A stretch of 64,000 bases of DNA from Pseudomonas brenneri (GTDB lineage: Bacteria; Pseudomonadota; Gammaproteobacteria; Pseudomonadales; Pseudomonadaceae), in contig NZ_VFIL01000004.1 in assembly GCF_007858285.1 (NCBI RefSeq), forward strand, positions 434,001 through 498,000. Reading direction: 5' to 3'. The notes below the pieces were generated by a model. It saw only the letters and a program-made list of their open reading frames with translations, did no database searches and was not told where the DNA came from. The translations under genes and the position numbers were made by a program. Of this stretch, positions 36,576 through 45,539 are shown piece after piece (position 1 is the first letter of the stretch; each line of letters starts with the position of its first letter).

Positions 36576-38039
36576 TTAACGCACGATGGTCTGGCTGCAA
36601 ATGTGGCCCAGGCTTACATACTGCGTGATGTTGCCGCCTACGCCCACGCCCGGGAACTCCTTGAGCTCGATGCGCCAGCCGCCCATGTTGAACCAGGTCC
36701 GCCAGTTGTACGTCTGGCCGGACGAACTGTCCGGGTAGACCACATTCAGATCGCCGGAGCAGGTACCCAGGTCGACACTGCCAGAGGCCGCGCCGGTGAT
36801 GCCAGTCTTGGCCTCGTAGTCGACCCAGTGGTAGTTGATGGTGTCATCAAAGCGCTTGTCGACCCGCAGCACCGGGGTCACGCCGCGCAGCGGCTCGCCG
36901 GTGCTGTCCGACCATTGGGTGCTCCAGCTCAGGCTGCGGGCGGCCTGGGTAGCCAGTTGCATGATCGAGCTGGGGATACGCACCACGTTGTCGCCGTTCA
37001 CATTGTTCTGGTTCAGTCGTGGCGCCGAGCCAAAGGACAGGATGTAGCGCGCCTGTGGGTTGAGTGCCACTGCCGGGTTGGCCCGTACCCGTACCTTAAC
37101 GGTGTAGCCAGGGGTCAGGCTTGGGTAGGTGGAGGTGTTGTTCGGCTGGATCACCACCCAGTTGTTGCCATCGAAGCGCTCGAAGATCCACTGGTTGCGA
37201 GTGCCCTCGCCATCATCGCCCAGGAACATGCCCACGCCCTGGCCACGCAACGAGGTGAAGTCGAAGTAATCGACATCGTTGACGCTGTCGAGGTTACCGG
37301 CCACCTGGTTCAAGGCATCCGGCAACGCGAACGCGGTTTGCGCAGTGTCGTTGGGCTCGAAGGCGTCGATATTGCTGTCCACGGCGACACCAAAGCTGAA
37401 CTGCCCATTGCTCGCGGTGTTGGCCACCATGTACCAGTAATAGTCGCCGGCGGGCATCACGCCATTGAGGTATTCGTCGGCGCTGCCTGCGTTATCAGAG
37501 GTGCCCAGTAGCGTCAGGTTGCCCTGGCCGTCGTCATGAAACAGGCTCAGCGACATATTGGTGCCGGCACTCTGGTTCAGCAGTTGCAGCTGGATGCGCG
37601 CGCTTTGCGCCAGGTTGAAGTGGTAGGCAACTTCCGCCCCGGTTTCCACGCCGGTCACGTTGTACAGGGTGTTGATATCCAGGGTCGGGAACAACGGTGC
37701 AAAGGCTGCAATCGCTGCGCCTTGCAGTTGTTTCTCATTGGGTTTTTTCAGCTCGCCAACCACCGTATCCATCGGCGCGCTGCTGACTGCGGCCTTACTT
37801 GCCACAGCCCTGGCCTTGCCGGCCTTGGCCGCCTTGAGCTTTTGCTTGATTTCGGTCGCAAGCTTCGACGGATCAACCTGGCCACCGATTTTAAGCACCT
37901 GGTCGACCGCACGCTTGACCGCCTGCGCGGACAGTTTGGCAGGGGTTTGCGAAGGGTATTGCTCGGCCAGGGCAAACGCCGAAACAAAGCAGGAGGCCGC
38001 CATGGCCGCACCCAGCATAAAGGCTTTTTTTGATTTCAT
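36576..38039 (-). CDS. Secreted protein with PPC-like domain, unknown function
   Basis: This 487-residue protein has a Sec signal peptide (about residues 1-25, ending AFALA). Residues 30-100 are Lys/Ala-rich and helical, resembling a propeptide or spacer. About residues 125-325 hold two beta-sandwich stretches of pre-peptidase C-terminal (PPC) type, each with an ANTASNGQFSFGV- or FEPNDTAQTA-like motif. The last 150 residues are a separate beta-rich domain with two cysteines. No protease triad or zinc motif is visible. I cannot assign a function; it may bind a surface or carry cargo out through the type II route. Confidence 0.75.
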   Translation of the reverse strand: MKSKKAFMLGAAMAASCFVSAFALAEQYPSQTPAKLSAQAVKRAVDQVLKIGGQVDPSKLATEIKQKLKAAKAGKARAVASKAAVSSAPMDTVVGELKKPNEKQLQGAAIAAFAPLFPTLDINTLYNVTGVETGAEVAYHFNLAQSARIQLQLLNQSAGTNMSLSLFHDDGQGNLTLLGTSDNAGSADEYLNGVMPAGDYYWYMVANTASNGQFSFGVAVDSNIDAFEPNDTAQTAFALPDALNQVAGNLDSVNDVDYFDFTSLRGQGVGMFLGDDGEGTRNQWIFERFDGNNWVVIQPNNTSTYPSLTPGYTVKVRVRANPAVALNPQARYILSFGSAPRLNQNNVNGDNVVRIPSSIMQLATQAARSLSWSTQWSDSTGEPLRGVTPVLRVDKRFDDTINYHWVDYEAKTGITGAASGSVDLGTCSGDLNVVYPDSSSGQTYNWRTWFNMGGWRIELKEFPGVGVGGNITQYVSLGHICSQTIVR

Positions 38040-38191
38040 TTTTTATCCATCCATAGTTAAAAAATTTGTGGCTTTGGTGCGCGGTGAAATCCGTTCACCT
38101 GGGATGGACTGTAGGTTTATACTGTATATTTGTACAGTATTTTTTGAAATAAATGCGAGAAAGGTGTGCGCAGTGCCGTAGGAAGAAACGA

Positions 38192-38217
38192 CAAAGCCCA
38201 GGCAGTGCTGGGCTTTG
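38192..38217 (-). terminator. Terminator after small membrane protein gene
   Basis: CAAAGCCCA pairs with TGGGCTTTG over an 8-base loop, 10 bases beyond the minus-strand stop at 38228. It likely ends the two-gene unit. Confidence 0.65.
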
Positions 38218-38227
38218 GTTCGCTAGG

Positions 38228-38590
38228 CTACCACTTGCGCCAGATGACCCAAGCCGTCAAAGCCACGAAATAGATTGCCGAGAAATAAAATGGCCACGTT
38301 GCCCAGCGTTTGAGTGCCAATGGGACTGACCCCAACTCCTCCCTGCTCACTTCATTGCTCTTCATATGGGTTTTGGGCTGCATGAAAAAGCCAATGAGTA
38401 TGCTCATACGCATGGTTCTATCGATACGTGTGTTCCTTCCCCAAAAACGCTTGTTGCCTTGGACCGCCTCGTTCTCGCTGAAATAGCTTTCTATCTCATC
38501 CAGTTTTTTATACTCGGCGTATAGGAGCAAGCCCAAAGAAACGAACATTCCAAGTGCCAGCGCTATCAGGATCAAGGTGTATAACGACAT
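38228..38590 (-). CDS. Small membrane protein, candidate immunity protein
   Basis: This 120-residue protein has a clear membrane helix at residues 4-24 and another near 98-115, with a polar, charged middle containing a short hydrophobic stretch (MRMSILIGFFM). The base composition is more AT-rich than flanking genes. It begins 2 bases after the stop of the glycine-zipper gene, so the two are translated from one mRNA. I do not recognise a family. The pairing with a pore-like protein suggests an immunity role, which is inference. Confidence 0.6.
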   Translation of the reverse strand: MSLYTLILIALALGMFVSLGLLLYAEYKKLDEIESYFSENEAVQGNKRFWGRNTRIDRTMRMSILIGFFMQPKTHMKSNEVSREELGSVPLALKRWATWPFYFSAIYFVALTAWVIWRKW

Positions 38591-38592
38591 GT

Positions 38593-39561
38593 TTATATCC
38601 CTGCTGGCTTGTACAAAAGATCGCCCATCTCTTCTCCAAAAATCCCGCCCTCGGCCCCCCCGCCATACCCACCAGCAGCGCCTCCGATAATCCCGCACGC
38701 CAACTTCCCTTGACCTTTCATAACCACACCCAGGACAACGTTGCAGATGGACCGCGCAAGGTGAGCCCCGATTGCTCCACCCGCTGCTGCCCCCGAAACA
38801 CCACCCACCAACCTCCCCCCTTCCACATACCTCGCCCTGCTGCACAGCTCCCCCCGATCCTTCATACACGCCTCCTTGATCTGCAACCCCGCCACCCCCA
38901 CATCCAGCGCCAGCCCCACATACGTGCCATTGCCTAAAAACTTCGACGTCTGGGCAATGCTCTTGATGCGCTGGGTGTAACCGGCGATCTCACTCTTATC
39001 CAGATAGCTCCTGGTCGAAATCCCCAGCACTTTTTTCAACGATTTATGGCTCTGCAAACTGGTACCAAACCGCGCCGCGCCTTGCAGTTGCACCTCCAGC
39101 TTGTTGAACAACACCTGGCGATGGCGTACAAAATTGTTGCGATCCAGCACCCCGTCCTTGAGCTGTCGGTGCAACCGTTCAACCTCCTCCAGCGTGTGCT
39201 TGACCTCATCCAGATGCCGACCCCATGCCGAGGTGGCACTGCCGACACCTAAAGAGCTGTAGCCGAGCAGGCTTTGCAGCAAATCATACTTGCCGACCAC
39301 CGCTGTCCCGAGTGCCGTGTCCTGTTCCAGGCCGCGGCGGATGTCCTCGGCATGGCGCATCAACCAGGCATCGTTGAAGGTGCAGGCCATGCCGTAGTCA
39401 TTGGGAATAATCACCATCTGCCCAGGTGTGACCAGGCCGTGGCGCAAGTGCAGGTTCAACGCATCGAACTGCGCCGACAGTTGGTTGTAGGAGTCCTTGA
39501 GCAAACTGGATTTCAAGCTGTGAAAATCTATGGTCCGGTCATTGATATACGCCTGCGCCAT
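38593..39561 (-). CDS. Glycine-zipper protein, candidate pore-forming toxin/effector
   Basis: This 322-residue protein has no signal peptide. Residues 42-55 (GLVTPGQMVIIPND) resemble the end of a LysM-like module. Residues 115-200 are helical and charged. The C-terminal third is hydrophobic and glycine-rich with GxxxG-type zippers (251-266, 276-308) flanked by cysteines, a pattern seen in pore-forming effectors such as Tse4-like proteins. The ATG at 39561 has AGGGA 7 bases before it; a start at 39570 is possible. It is coupled to a small membrane protein. Function as a secreted antibacterial toxin is a proposal, and no T6SS genes are in the window. Confidence 0.6.
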   Translation of the reverse strand: MAQAYINDRTIDFHSLKSSLLKDSYNQLSAQFDALNLHLRHGLVTPGQMVIIPNDYGMACTFNDAWLMRHAEDIRRGLEQDTALGTAVVGKYDLLQSLLGYSSLGVGSATSAWGRHLDEVKHTLEEVERLHRQLKDGVLDRNNFVRHRQVLFNKLEVQLQGAARFGTSLQSHKSLKKVLGISTRSYLDKSEIAGYTQRIKSIAQTSKFLGNGTYVGLALDVGVAGLQIKEACMKDRGELCSRARYVEGGRLVGGVSGAAAGGAIGAHLARSICNVVLGVVMKGQGKLACGIIGGAAGGYGGGAEGGIFGEEMGDLLYKPAGI

Positions 39562-39734
39562 CGCCCGCATCCCTGATGCAATGAATAGGGCGTAGGAATA
39601 TAAGTAAGCAGAACGGGCCTGGCACAAGCCCAGGGATGAAAAGCGGCTTGTCAATTACATTTGGGAAGTTGCCTACTATGCGAGCGATCAAGACCTACAG
39701 AAAGTCCGCCATAACTCCCCCCGAATGCCAACTT

Positions 39735-39834
39735 TGTAGGGGCGAGCTTGCTCGCGAAGCTCTCAGAGCTGCACGGTTTATCCAGAATGAACGTGTCGTC
39801 TGGAGGTTTTTCGCGAGCAAGCTCGCTCCTACAG
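39735..39834. repeat. BIME hairpin
   Basis: TGTAGGGGCGAGCTTGCTCG pairs with CGAGCAAGCTCGCTCCTACA over a loop of about 55 bases. It occupies most of the 380-base gap 39562-39941; I see no gene in the rest. Confidence 0.85.
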
Positions 39835-39941
39835 TATTAACCGTGCGCCGCGCGATTTTTTCACATTGATTTCACTGCCTGCCCACGCCCCGGGATCTAG
39901 ATTGCCCGCCAACGCCAAAGGCAATACCAAAGCTTCCCAGG

Positions 39942-40622
39942 GTGAACAGTGTGGTTGACATGATCCAGGCCAAACCCCGCGCAGATCGGGGCTTGGCGAA
40001 AACGCTCAGACAGCTGTGGCTGCGGTTCATCGCACTCATCGCCCTGTGCCTGCTAGTGATGGGGGCCATGCTCTGGCCGACTTCACCGCAGGATCTGGGG
40101 GCCGACAATCGCCTGGTCACTTCAGGGGCCCTGGCGGCCTGGCGCAGTGGCAACCTGATCGTGCTGGTGCGCCATGCAGAACGCTGCGACCGCTCCAGTA
40201 ATCCGTGCCTGGGCCCTGCGGATGGCCTAACCCGATCCGGCAGCGTCTCGGCAGCCACCGTGGGCTCCGCGTTCCGCACCCTGGGCATGTCCCACAGCGA
40301 TGTGTTGAGCAGTCCTACCACTCGCACCGTGCAAACCTCACAGTTCATGTTCGGCGACGTCCATGTATTACCTGACCGCCTGACCTTGTGTGGCGCCACA
40401 CTCACGCACGACCTGCCTGCACGCAAGGTCGCCGGACGCAACCTGCTACTGGTCACCCATAGTGAATGCATCGGCGACCTGGAGCGGGTACTGGGCTACC
40501 CCCATGCTGACGGTGCCGAATACGGCAGTTCGCTGTTTGTCCAGGTGCGCAGCAACGGCAAGCTCAAGGTACTGGGCGTACTCAACAGCCAGGACTGGGC
40601 CACAGCCCTTGGACACCTCTGA
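39942..40622 (+). CDS. Histidine phosphatase family protein, membrane-anchored (Ais/PmrG-like)
   Basis: This 226-residue protein has one membrane helix (about residues 27-46, FIALIALCLLVMGAML) followed by a histidine phosphatase domain. The catalytic RHAE motif is present (LVRHAERCD) and the second His lies in LLVTHSE. The family includes Ais/PmrG, which removes phosphate from lipopolysaccharide core heptose, and that is one possible role. The start is uncertain: GTG at 39942, GTG at 39951 or ATG at 39960. Confidence 0.78.
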   Translation: MNSVVDMIQAKPRADRGLAKTLRQLWLRFIALIALCLLVMGAMLWPTSPQDLGADNRLVTSGALAAWRSGNLIVLVRHAERCDRSSNPCLGPADGLTRSGSVSAATVGSAFRTLGMSHSDVLSSPTTRTVQTSQFMFGDVHVLPDRLTLCGATLTHDLPARKVAGRNLLLVTHSECIGDLERVLGYPHADGAEYGSSLFVQVRSNGKLKVLGVLNSQDWATALGHL

Positions 40623-40625
40623 CGG

Positions 40626-42044
40626 TCAGCTCACGATATCGCTACGCCGCAGTTCATCCTGCACTTGCAGCACGAAGGTCGGATCGTTGGGCTCCCCAGC
40701 AACCTGCAACGTGCTCAGGTTCAACCGCCGGTCATAGGCGACGATGGCTTCACCGCTAGCCCCGGAAAACCGGCTGACAAACTGCAGCGGCTTATCACCC
40801 AATTGCACCCTGATACCTGATACATCGACTTTATCCTGGCCGCTGACAAAATCCTCGATCCGGTCCGGTGCCGCCGCGCTGGACTCGTTGATCTTGCCAT
40901 AGACAAAGGTGTCATTGCCCTTGCCGCCCCACAACCTGTCAGCCCCCTCGGCGCCGTAGAGCACATCGTTCCCGTCACCACCGCGCAACTCGTTATTCGC
41001 GGTGTTACCGACCAGCCAGTCGTTGCCTGACCCGCCAATGGCGTTCTCGATAGTGGCGCCATAAGCAATGGAAACGTTGCCTTTAAGAGCACCCACATCG
41101 GAAAACGTACCCTCTTTGAGACTGATTTTTTGATCCTGGACGTAGCCCGAAAAATCTAGCGTGTCATTACCACCACCATCCCAAATGGCGGCGAGTATTT
41201 TGTCGTCCTTGGTATTGACGCTGAGGAAGTCACGATCGGTATTGGAATTGAAGCCGTAAGTGGTGTCGTCTTTGCGGGTTTGGTGATTGGCGCCATATTT
41301 CGATTGGTAGGCAGAAATATCGTCGAGTTGGGGAGCCGATGCCCGGAAACCACCGTGATTGGCATAGCTCGTTCGTTCACCCCGGTAACTCATGACGCTA
41401 TGGCTTTGAGAGTCCTCATGGGAGTCGATCTTCGAGCGATCAAGAATGCCATTGTAGTTACCCGGATGCGTAAGTCCCATCGCGTGGCCCAGTTCATGGG
41501 TGATCGTGTGGCGACCGGCATCACCATGGTGAGCCTTGGGCACCGACATTTCTTCAGCATTGTTCACAAACCAGACAGCGCCTCCCCGGCCTTTATTATC
41601 CGGCAGTTCCGTATGGGGTTGAGCGTCGATGGATTTATTATTCTTATCAAATCTCTGACCATAGTTACCGATTGCAATATGCCCTTCACTCTTGACGGTC
41701 CTAGGCCCTTCGTTGAACTTGACGTTTGCGACATCGGCAATTGATTGAAGGCTGAGTTCGGTTTGCTTCCTTTGATTTTCAAGGATCGATGTGAACCCTG
41801 ACCTGCCACCCCGTTTCAGTTTTTTATCAGCGGGAGCAGATAGAAACTCGTAGCTGACATCGTACGTGCCATCACCGTTTTTATCTGGCCATCCGGGACT
41901 TCTACGCCACAGCTGCCGTGCGGCCTCTTCAGTGGTTTTGGACTGCAATCCGTTGTGCTTGATCGTACCGCCGCGGTCATCGCGATGCCGGAACTGGTCA
42001 ATATCCTGGAGCGTGCTGCTTACTCGTGGTGTAACTGCGGACAT
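40626..42044 (-). CDS. Serralysin-like RTX metalloprotease (AprA homologue)
   Basis: This 472-residue M10B protease has the zinc site HELGHAMGLTH, the Met-turn SVMSY and a C-terminal RTX roll (GGSGNDWLVGN, GGDGNDVLYGAEGADRLWGGKGNDTF) that binds calcium. The whole resembles AprA of P. aeruginosa, with a short propeptide and no Sec signal, so type I secretion is expected. The C-terminus reads SDIVS instead of the usual DIVV-type end. GAGGG lies 5 bases before the ATG at 42044. No aprDEF exporter or inhibitor gene is nearby. The gene is less GC-rich than its neighbours. Confidence 0.93.
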   Translation of the reverse strand: MSAVTPRVSSTLQDIDQFRHRDDRGGTIKHNGLQSKTTEEAARQLWRRSPGWPDKNGDGTYDVSYEFLSAPADKKLKRGGRSGFTSILENQRKQTELSLQSIADVANVKFNEGPRTVKSEGHIAIGNYGQRFDKNNKSIDAQPHTELPDNKGRGGAVWFVNNAEEMSVPKAHHGDAGRHTITHELGHAMGLTHPGNYNGILDRSKIDSHEDSQSHSVMSYRGERTSYANHGGFRASAPQLDDISAYQSKYGANHQTRKDDTTYGFNSNTDRDFLSVNTKDDKILAAIWDGGGNDTLDFSGYVQDQKISLKEGTFSDVGALKGNVSIAYGATIENAIGGSGNDWLVGNTANNELRGGDGNDVLYGAEGADRLWGGKGNDTFVYGKINESSAAAPDRIEDFVSGQDKVDVSGIRVQLGDKPLQFVSRFSGASGEAIVAYDRRLNLSTLQVAGEPNDPTFVLQVQDELRRSDIVS

Positions 42045-42063
42045 AAATACCCTCACTGAGCCA

Positions 42064-42130
42064 GTAACCCTTTTTCAAAGCTGAACCGAACAGCGTGGTG
42101 CTCGCTTCAAACATGAACTTGAAGGGTTAC
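42064..42130. repeat. Inverted repeat in leader of protease gene
   Basis: GTAACCCTTTTTCAA (42064-42078) faces TTGAAGGGTTAC (42119-42130) across about 40 bases, just upstream of the protease start. It could fold in the 5' leader or mark regulator half-sites. Confidence 0.4.
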
Positions 42131-42208
42131 GGCGGGGCAAGAAATACGATTTGTCTTTGAAACGAGCAGGAAAGAATAAAGCCCCGCACAAGGCTCACGC
42201 CCGTCCTA

Positions 42209-42679
42209 TCACCCCGGCAACGGAATCACCCGCAACGGTCTGACCGACTTGTAGGAAAAACTCGAATATATTTCCTTCACACACGGCAATGTCTGCAACA
42301 CCTCGCGGGCAAATTCGCCGAAGGACTCCAGGTCCCTGGCCACCACTTCCAGCAAAAAATCATAGCGCCCGGATACGTTATGGCAGGCGACGATTTCCGG
42401 GATATCCAGCAGCCGCTGTTCAAACGCCCGGGCGATTTCCTTGGAGTGGGTGTCCATCATGATGCTGACAAACGCCGTCACCCCGTAGCCCAGGGCCTTG
42501 GGCGAAAGAATCGCCTGGTAGCCGCTGATCACACCGCTGTCTTCAAGGTTCTTGACCCGGCGCCAGCACGGCGAGGTGGTCAGGGACACCCGTTCGGCCA
42601 GTTCGGCGACGGTCAGGCGCGCGTTGCCTTGCAGGGCGTTGAGCAGGGCTTTGTCGGTACGGTCCAGACTGCTGGGCAT
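42209..42679 (-). CDS. mdeR: Lrp/AsnC family regulator, MdeR type
   Basis: This 156-residue regulator has an AsnC helix-turn-helix (LDRTDKALLNALQGNARLTVAELAE...) and a RAM ligand domain. It is divergent from methionine gamma-lyase, as mdeR is from mdeA in P. putida, where it activates the operon in response to methionine. The ATG at 42679 has GAGG 6 bases upstream; a start 12 codons earlier is less likely. Confidence 0.88.
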   Translation of the reverse strand: MPSSLDRTDKALLNALQGNARLTVAELAERVSLTTSPCWRRVKNLEDSGVISGYQAILSPKALGYGVTAFVSIMMDTHSKEIARAFEQRLLDIPEIVACHNVSGRYDFLLEVVARDLESFGEFAREVLQTLPCVKEIYSSFSYKSVRPLRVIPLPG

Positions 42680-42802
42680 GTCTTGCCTCAAATCATTATT
42701 TTTATGGGGTTTCATCCTTCGCCACAGGTTTTTCTCGGCAAAGTAGGCAACGTTCGGCCTCGGTTATGAGCATAGCATTGTAGGAAATAAGGAGCGTCCG
42801 AC

Positions 42803-44041
42803 ATGAAAAATAAACACAACACATTCGGCTTTTCCACCCGTGCCATTCACTACGGCTACGATGCGCAAGACCACCATGGTGCCCTGGTGCCGCCGATTTA
42901 TCTGTCGGCGACCTTTGCCTTCCCGACCGCCGAATACGGCGCCGGGTGCTTTGCCGGTGAAGAAAGCGGGCACTTTTACACGCGTATCTCCAACCCGACC
43001 CTGGCGCTGCTGGAGTCGCGCATGGCCACCCTGGAAGGTGGCGAAGCCGCAGTGGCGTTCAGCTCCGGTATGGGGGCGATTGCGGCAACCTTCTGGACCT
43101 TGTTGCGCCCCGGCGATGAAGTGATCGTCAGCCAGACGCTGTACGGCTGCACCTTCGCCCTGCTGCACCACGGCATCGCCGAGTTCGGGATCAAGGTGCG
43201 CCATGTCGACCTGTCGGACCTCGACGCCCTGCGCGCCGCACTCTCCCCTGCGACCCGCATGATCTACTGCGAAACCCCGGCCAACCCCAACCTGCAATTG
43301 ATCGACATTGGCGCCGTGGCCAAGATCGCCCACCAGCAACCCGGCATTACTGTGGTGATCGACAACACCTACTGCACCCCGTACCTGCAACGCCCGCTGG
43401 AACTGGGTGCCGACGTAGTGGTGCACTCGGCCACCAAGTACCTCAGCGGCCATGGCGATATCACCGCAGGTATCGCCGTCAGCCGCCACGACCTGGCGCA
43501 ACGGATTCGCCTGCAAGGCTTGAAAGACCTGACCGGTGCCGTGCTGTCGCCCCAGGATGCGTTTTTGCTGATGCGTGGTCTCAAGACCCTGGCCCTGCGC
43601 ATGGATCGTCATTGCAGCAATGCCCAGGCGGTGGCCGAAGCGTTGCAGGCCCACCCGGCCGTGGAGTCGGTGACCTACCCCGGCCTGCGCTCCTTCCCAC
43701 AATACGAGCTGGCAGCACGTCAGATGAAACTGTCGGGCGGCATGATTGCCTTCGAACTCAAGGGGGGGATCACCACGGGCCGACGCTTCATGAACGCGCT
43801 CAAGCTGTTCAGCCGCGCGGTCAGCCTGGGCGATGCCGAATCCCTGGCCCAGCACCCAGCGAGCATGACCCACTCCACCTACACCCCGGAACAACGTGCC
43901 CAGCACGGAATTTCTGAAGGCCTGGTACGGTTGTCGGTGGGGCTGGAGGATATCGCGGACTTGCTGGCCGATATCGAGCAGGCCCTGGCTCATTGCGTCA
44001 AGCGTGCTCCCGCGCTCAAACAGGCGACGCACTCTGTGTAA
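42803..44041 (+). CDS. mdeA: Methionine gamma-lyase
   Basis: This 412-residue PLP enzyme splits L-methionine to methanethiol, ammonia and 2-oxobutyrate. It matches P. putida MGL in its key residues: Tyr114 and the specificity cysteine Cys116 in TLYGCTF, and the PLP lysine Lys212 in SATKYLSGHGD. AGGA stands about 10 bases before the ATG. It is a little longer than the P. putida enzyme at the C-terminus. The 2-oxobutyrate dehydrogenase gene mdeB, which follows mdeA in P. putida, is not here. Confidence 0.93.
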   Translation: MKNKHNTFGFSTRAIHYGYDAQDHHGALVPPIYLSATFAFPTAEYGAGCFAGEESGHFYTRISNPTLALLESRMATLEGGEAAVAFSSGMGAIAATFWTLLRPGDEVIVSQTLYGCTFALLHHGIAEFGIKVRHVDLSDLDALRAALSPATRMIYCETPANPNLQLIDIGAVAKIAHQQPGITVVIDNTYCTPYLQRPLELGADVVVHSATKYLSGHGDITAGIAVSRHDLAQRIRLQGLKDLTGAVLSPQDAFLLMRGLKTLALRMDRHCSNAQAVAEALQAHPAVESVTYPGLRSFPQYELAARQMKLSGGMIAFELKGGITTGRRFMNALKLFSRAVSLGDAESLAQHPASMTHSTYTPEQRAQHGISEGLVRLSVGLEDIADLLADIEQALAHCVKRAPALKQATHSV

Positions 44042-44048
44042 TGACGGG

Positions 44049-45059
44049 TTATTTGACCAGGCGGGTTTCCTTCGACGGCCGATAGCCGAAATAGGCGCTG
44101 TAGCATTTACTGAAGTGGCTCGGCGACACAAACCCGCAGGCCACCAGCACATCGACCTGGGACAGTTCGGTGTGCTGCAACAAGCGTCGCGCCTCGGTGA
44201 TGCGCAGTTCCAGGTAGTAGCGCTGCGGCGTGGTACCCAATTGCTCGCGGAACAAGCGCTCCAACTGGCGCCGTGACCGCCCGGCATACAGCGCCAGTTG
44301 CTCCAGGGCCAGGGGCTCTTCGAGGTTGGCATCCATCAGGCGCACCACCTCGCGTAACGGCGCACTGACGCAGATATTTTCTGCGGGTTTGATCCGCCGG
44401 TAGCGCGACTCCTCAAAGGCCAGGATATCTTCGATACCTTCCACCAACGCTTTGTCGTGCAGGCTCTTGATCCAGTCCAGGGCCATATGGAACGCCCCCG
44501 AAGGACTGGATGCGCTCAGGCGATCGCGGTCGATCACATAGGGCTCGCTACTGACCTGCGTGGCCTTGGCGATTTCCGTCAGGGCCGGGCGATGTTCCGG
44601 GTGAATGGCACAGCGATAGCCGTCCAGCACCCCGGCCTTGCCGAGGAACCACGCACCGTTCCATAAGCCGGCAAGGATCACCCCCTGTTGCGCCGCAGCC
44701 TTGAGCAGTTCGATAAAGGTTTCGCTGGCCTTGAGCTGGGTGCGGTAACCGCCGCAGATCACCAGCAGGTCAAGCTCCGCCAGCGCGCTGTGGTCGAGGC
44801 GTGCGTCGGGGCGAATCACCAGGCCCAGGTCGCTGATCACCTCCTGCTCGCCCAGGCCGAAGGTGCGCGAGGTGAACAGCCCCGGACGTAACAGATTGGC
44901 CGTGATGAAGGTGTCCAGCGCCTGGGTGAAGGCCGGCAGTGAGAAATGCTCCAGCAGCACAAACCCCGCACGGATCAGGCGCGGGGCCTGGCCCGGGGTT
45001 TCGTTCAGGTAGCGCAGGTTCTTGCCTTTCATGCCGCCGCTGAATTGCCGTCTTTCCAT
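44049..45059 (-). CDS. GlxA-type AraC regulator with DJ-1/PfpI domain
   Basis: This 336-residue regulator has an amidotransferase-like DJ-1/PfpI domain (about residues 28-195) and two AraC helix-turn-helix motifs at the C-terminus (LALEQLALYAGRSRRQLERLF; VACGFVSPSHFSKCY). The usual nucleophile cysteine position reads LWNGAW, so the domain is a sensor, not an enzyme. Relatives regulate quaternary amine or arginine catabolism. It is convergent with mdeA, and its target is not evident. Confidence 0.88.
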   Translation of the reverse strand: MERRQFSGGMKGKNLRYLNETPGQAPRLIRAGFVLLEHFSLPAFTQALDTFITANLLRPGLFTSRTFGLGEQEVISDLGLVIRPDARLDHSALAELDLLVICGGYRTQLKASETFIELLKAAAQQGVILAGLWNGAWFLGKAGVLDGYRCAIHPEHRPALTEIAKATQVSSEPYVIDRDRLSASSPSGAFHMALDWIKSLHDKALVEGIEDILAFEESRYRRIKPAENICVSAPLREVVRLMDANLEEPLALEQLALYAGRSRRQLERLFREQLGTTPQRYYLELRITEARRLLQHTELSQVDVLVACGFVSPSHFSKCYSAYFGYRPSKETRLVK

Positions 45060-45116
45060 GATTGTTTGACCTGCCTACGACGCGCCATCGCCAGTCAAGC
45101 CGGCGTTTACAAGCGA

Positions 45117-45539
45117 TTAAGGCTTGATGTTCTTCAACTGGTTGAGCAGTTCAAGCAACTGCTGCAACTGCTCTTCGCCAAACTGTTCCTGAATCTTCTG
45201 GTAATTGCTTTCCATCCCGGCGCTCATCTCGACGAAGCACTGCTGCCCCTGCTCGGTGAGGTTCACGAACACGCGGCGCTGGTCTTCGCTGGACTTGCGG
45301 CGGCGCACGAGGCCGTCGCGTTCCAGGCGTGCCAGGACGCCGGTCATGCTCGGCTTGAGGATGCAGGCCAGGTGTGCCAGTTGATGGCTTTCCAGTTCGC
45401 CTTGCTGGCGCAGGATACGAATCACCCGCCACTGCTGCTCGGTCAATTGATGTTCATTGAGCAACGGCCGGAAAAACGCCATGGCCGCTTCGCGGGCCTG
45501 CAGCAGGGTCAGTGTCAGGGAAGGTCTGGGAGTGGACAT
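45117..45539 (-). CDS. hpaR: HpaR, MarR-family repressor of homoprotocatechuate pathway
   Basis: This 140-residue MarR repressor has the family winged helix (LTEQQWRVIRIL...CILKPSMTGVLARLERDGLVRRR). It matches HpaR of the hpa meta-cleavage operon, which releases DNA on binding pathway intermediates. It is divergent from the porin gene with a palindrome between them (45677-45686). A paralogue sharing most residues lies at 55681. Confidence 0.92.
   Translation of the reverse strand: MSTPRPSLTLTLLQAREAAMAFFRPLLNEHQLTEQQWRVIRILRQQGELESHQLAHLACILKPSMTGVLARLERDGLVRRRKSSEDQRRVFVNLTEQGQQCFVEMSAGMESNYQKIQEQFGEEQLQQLLELLNQLKNIKP

Noticed and set aside
38593..39561. Possible type VI secretion locus
   Set aside because: No vgrG, hcp, PAAR or structural tss gene is in the window, so only an orphan effector can be proposed.
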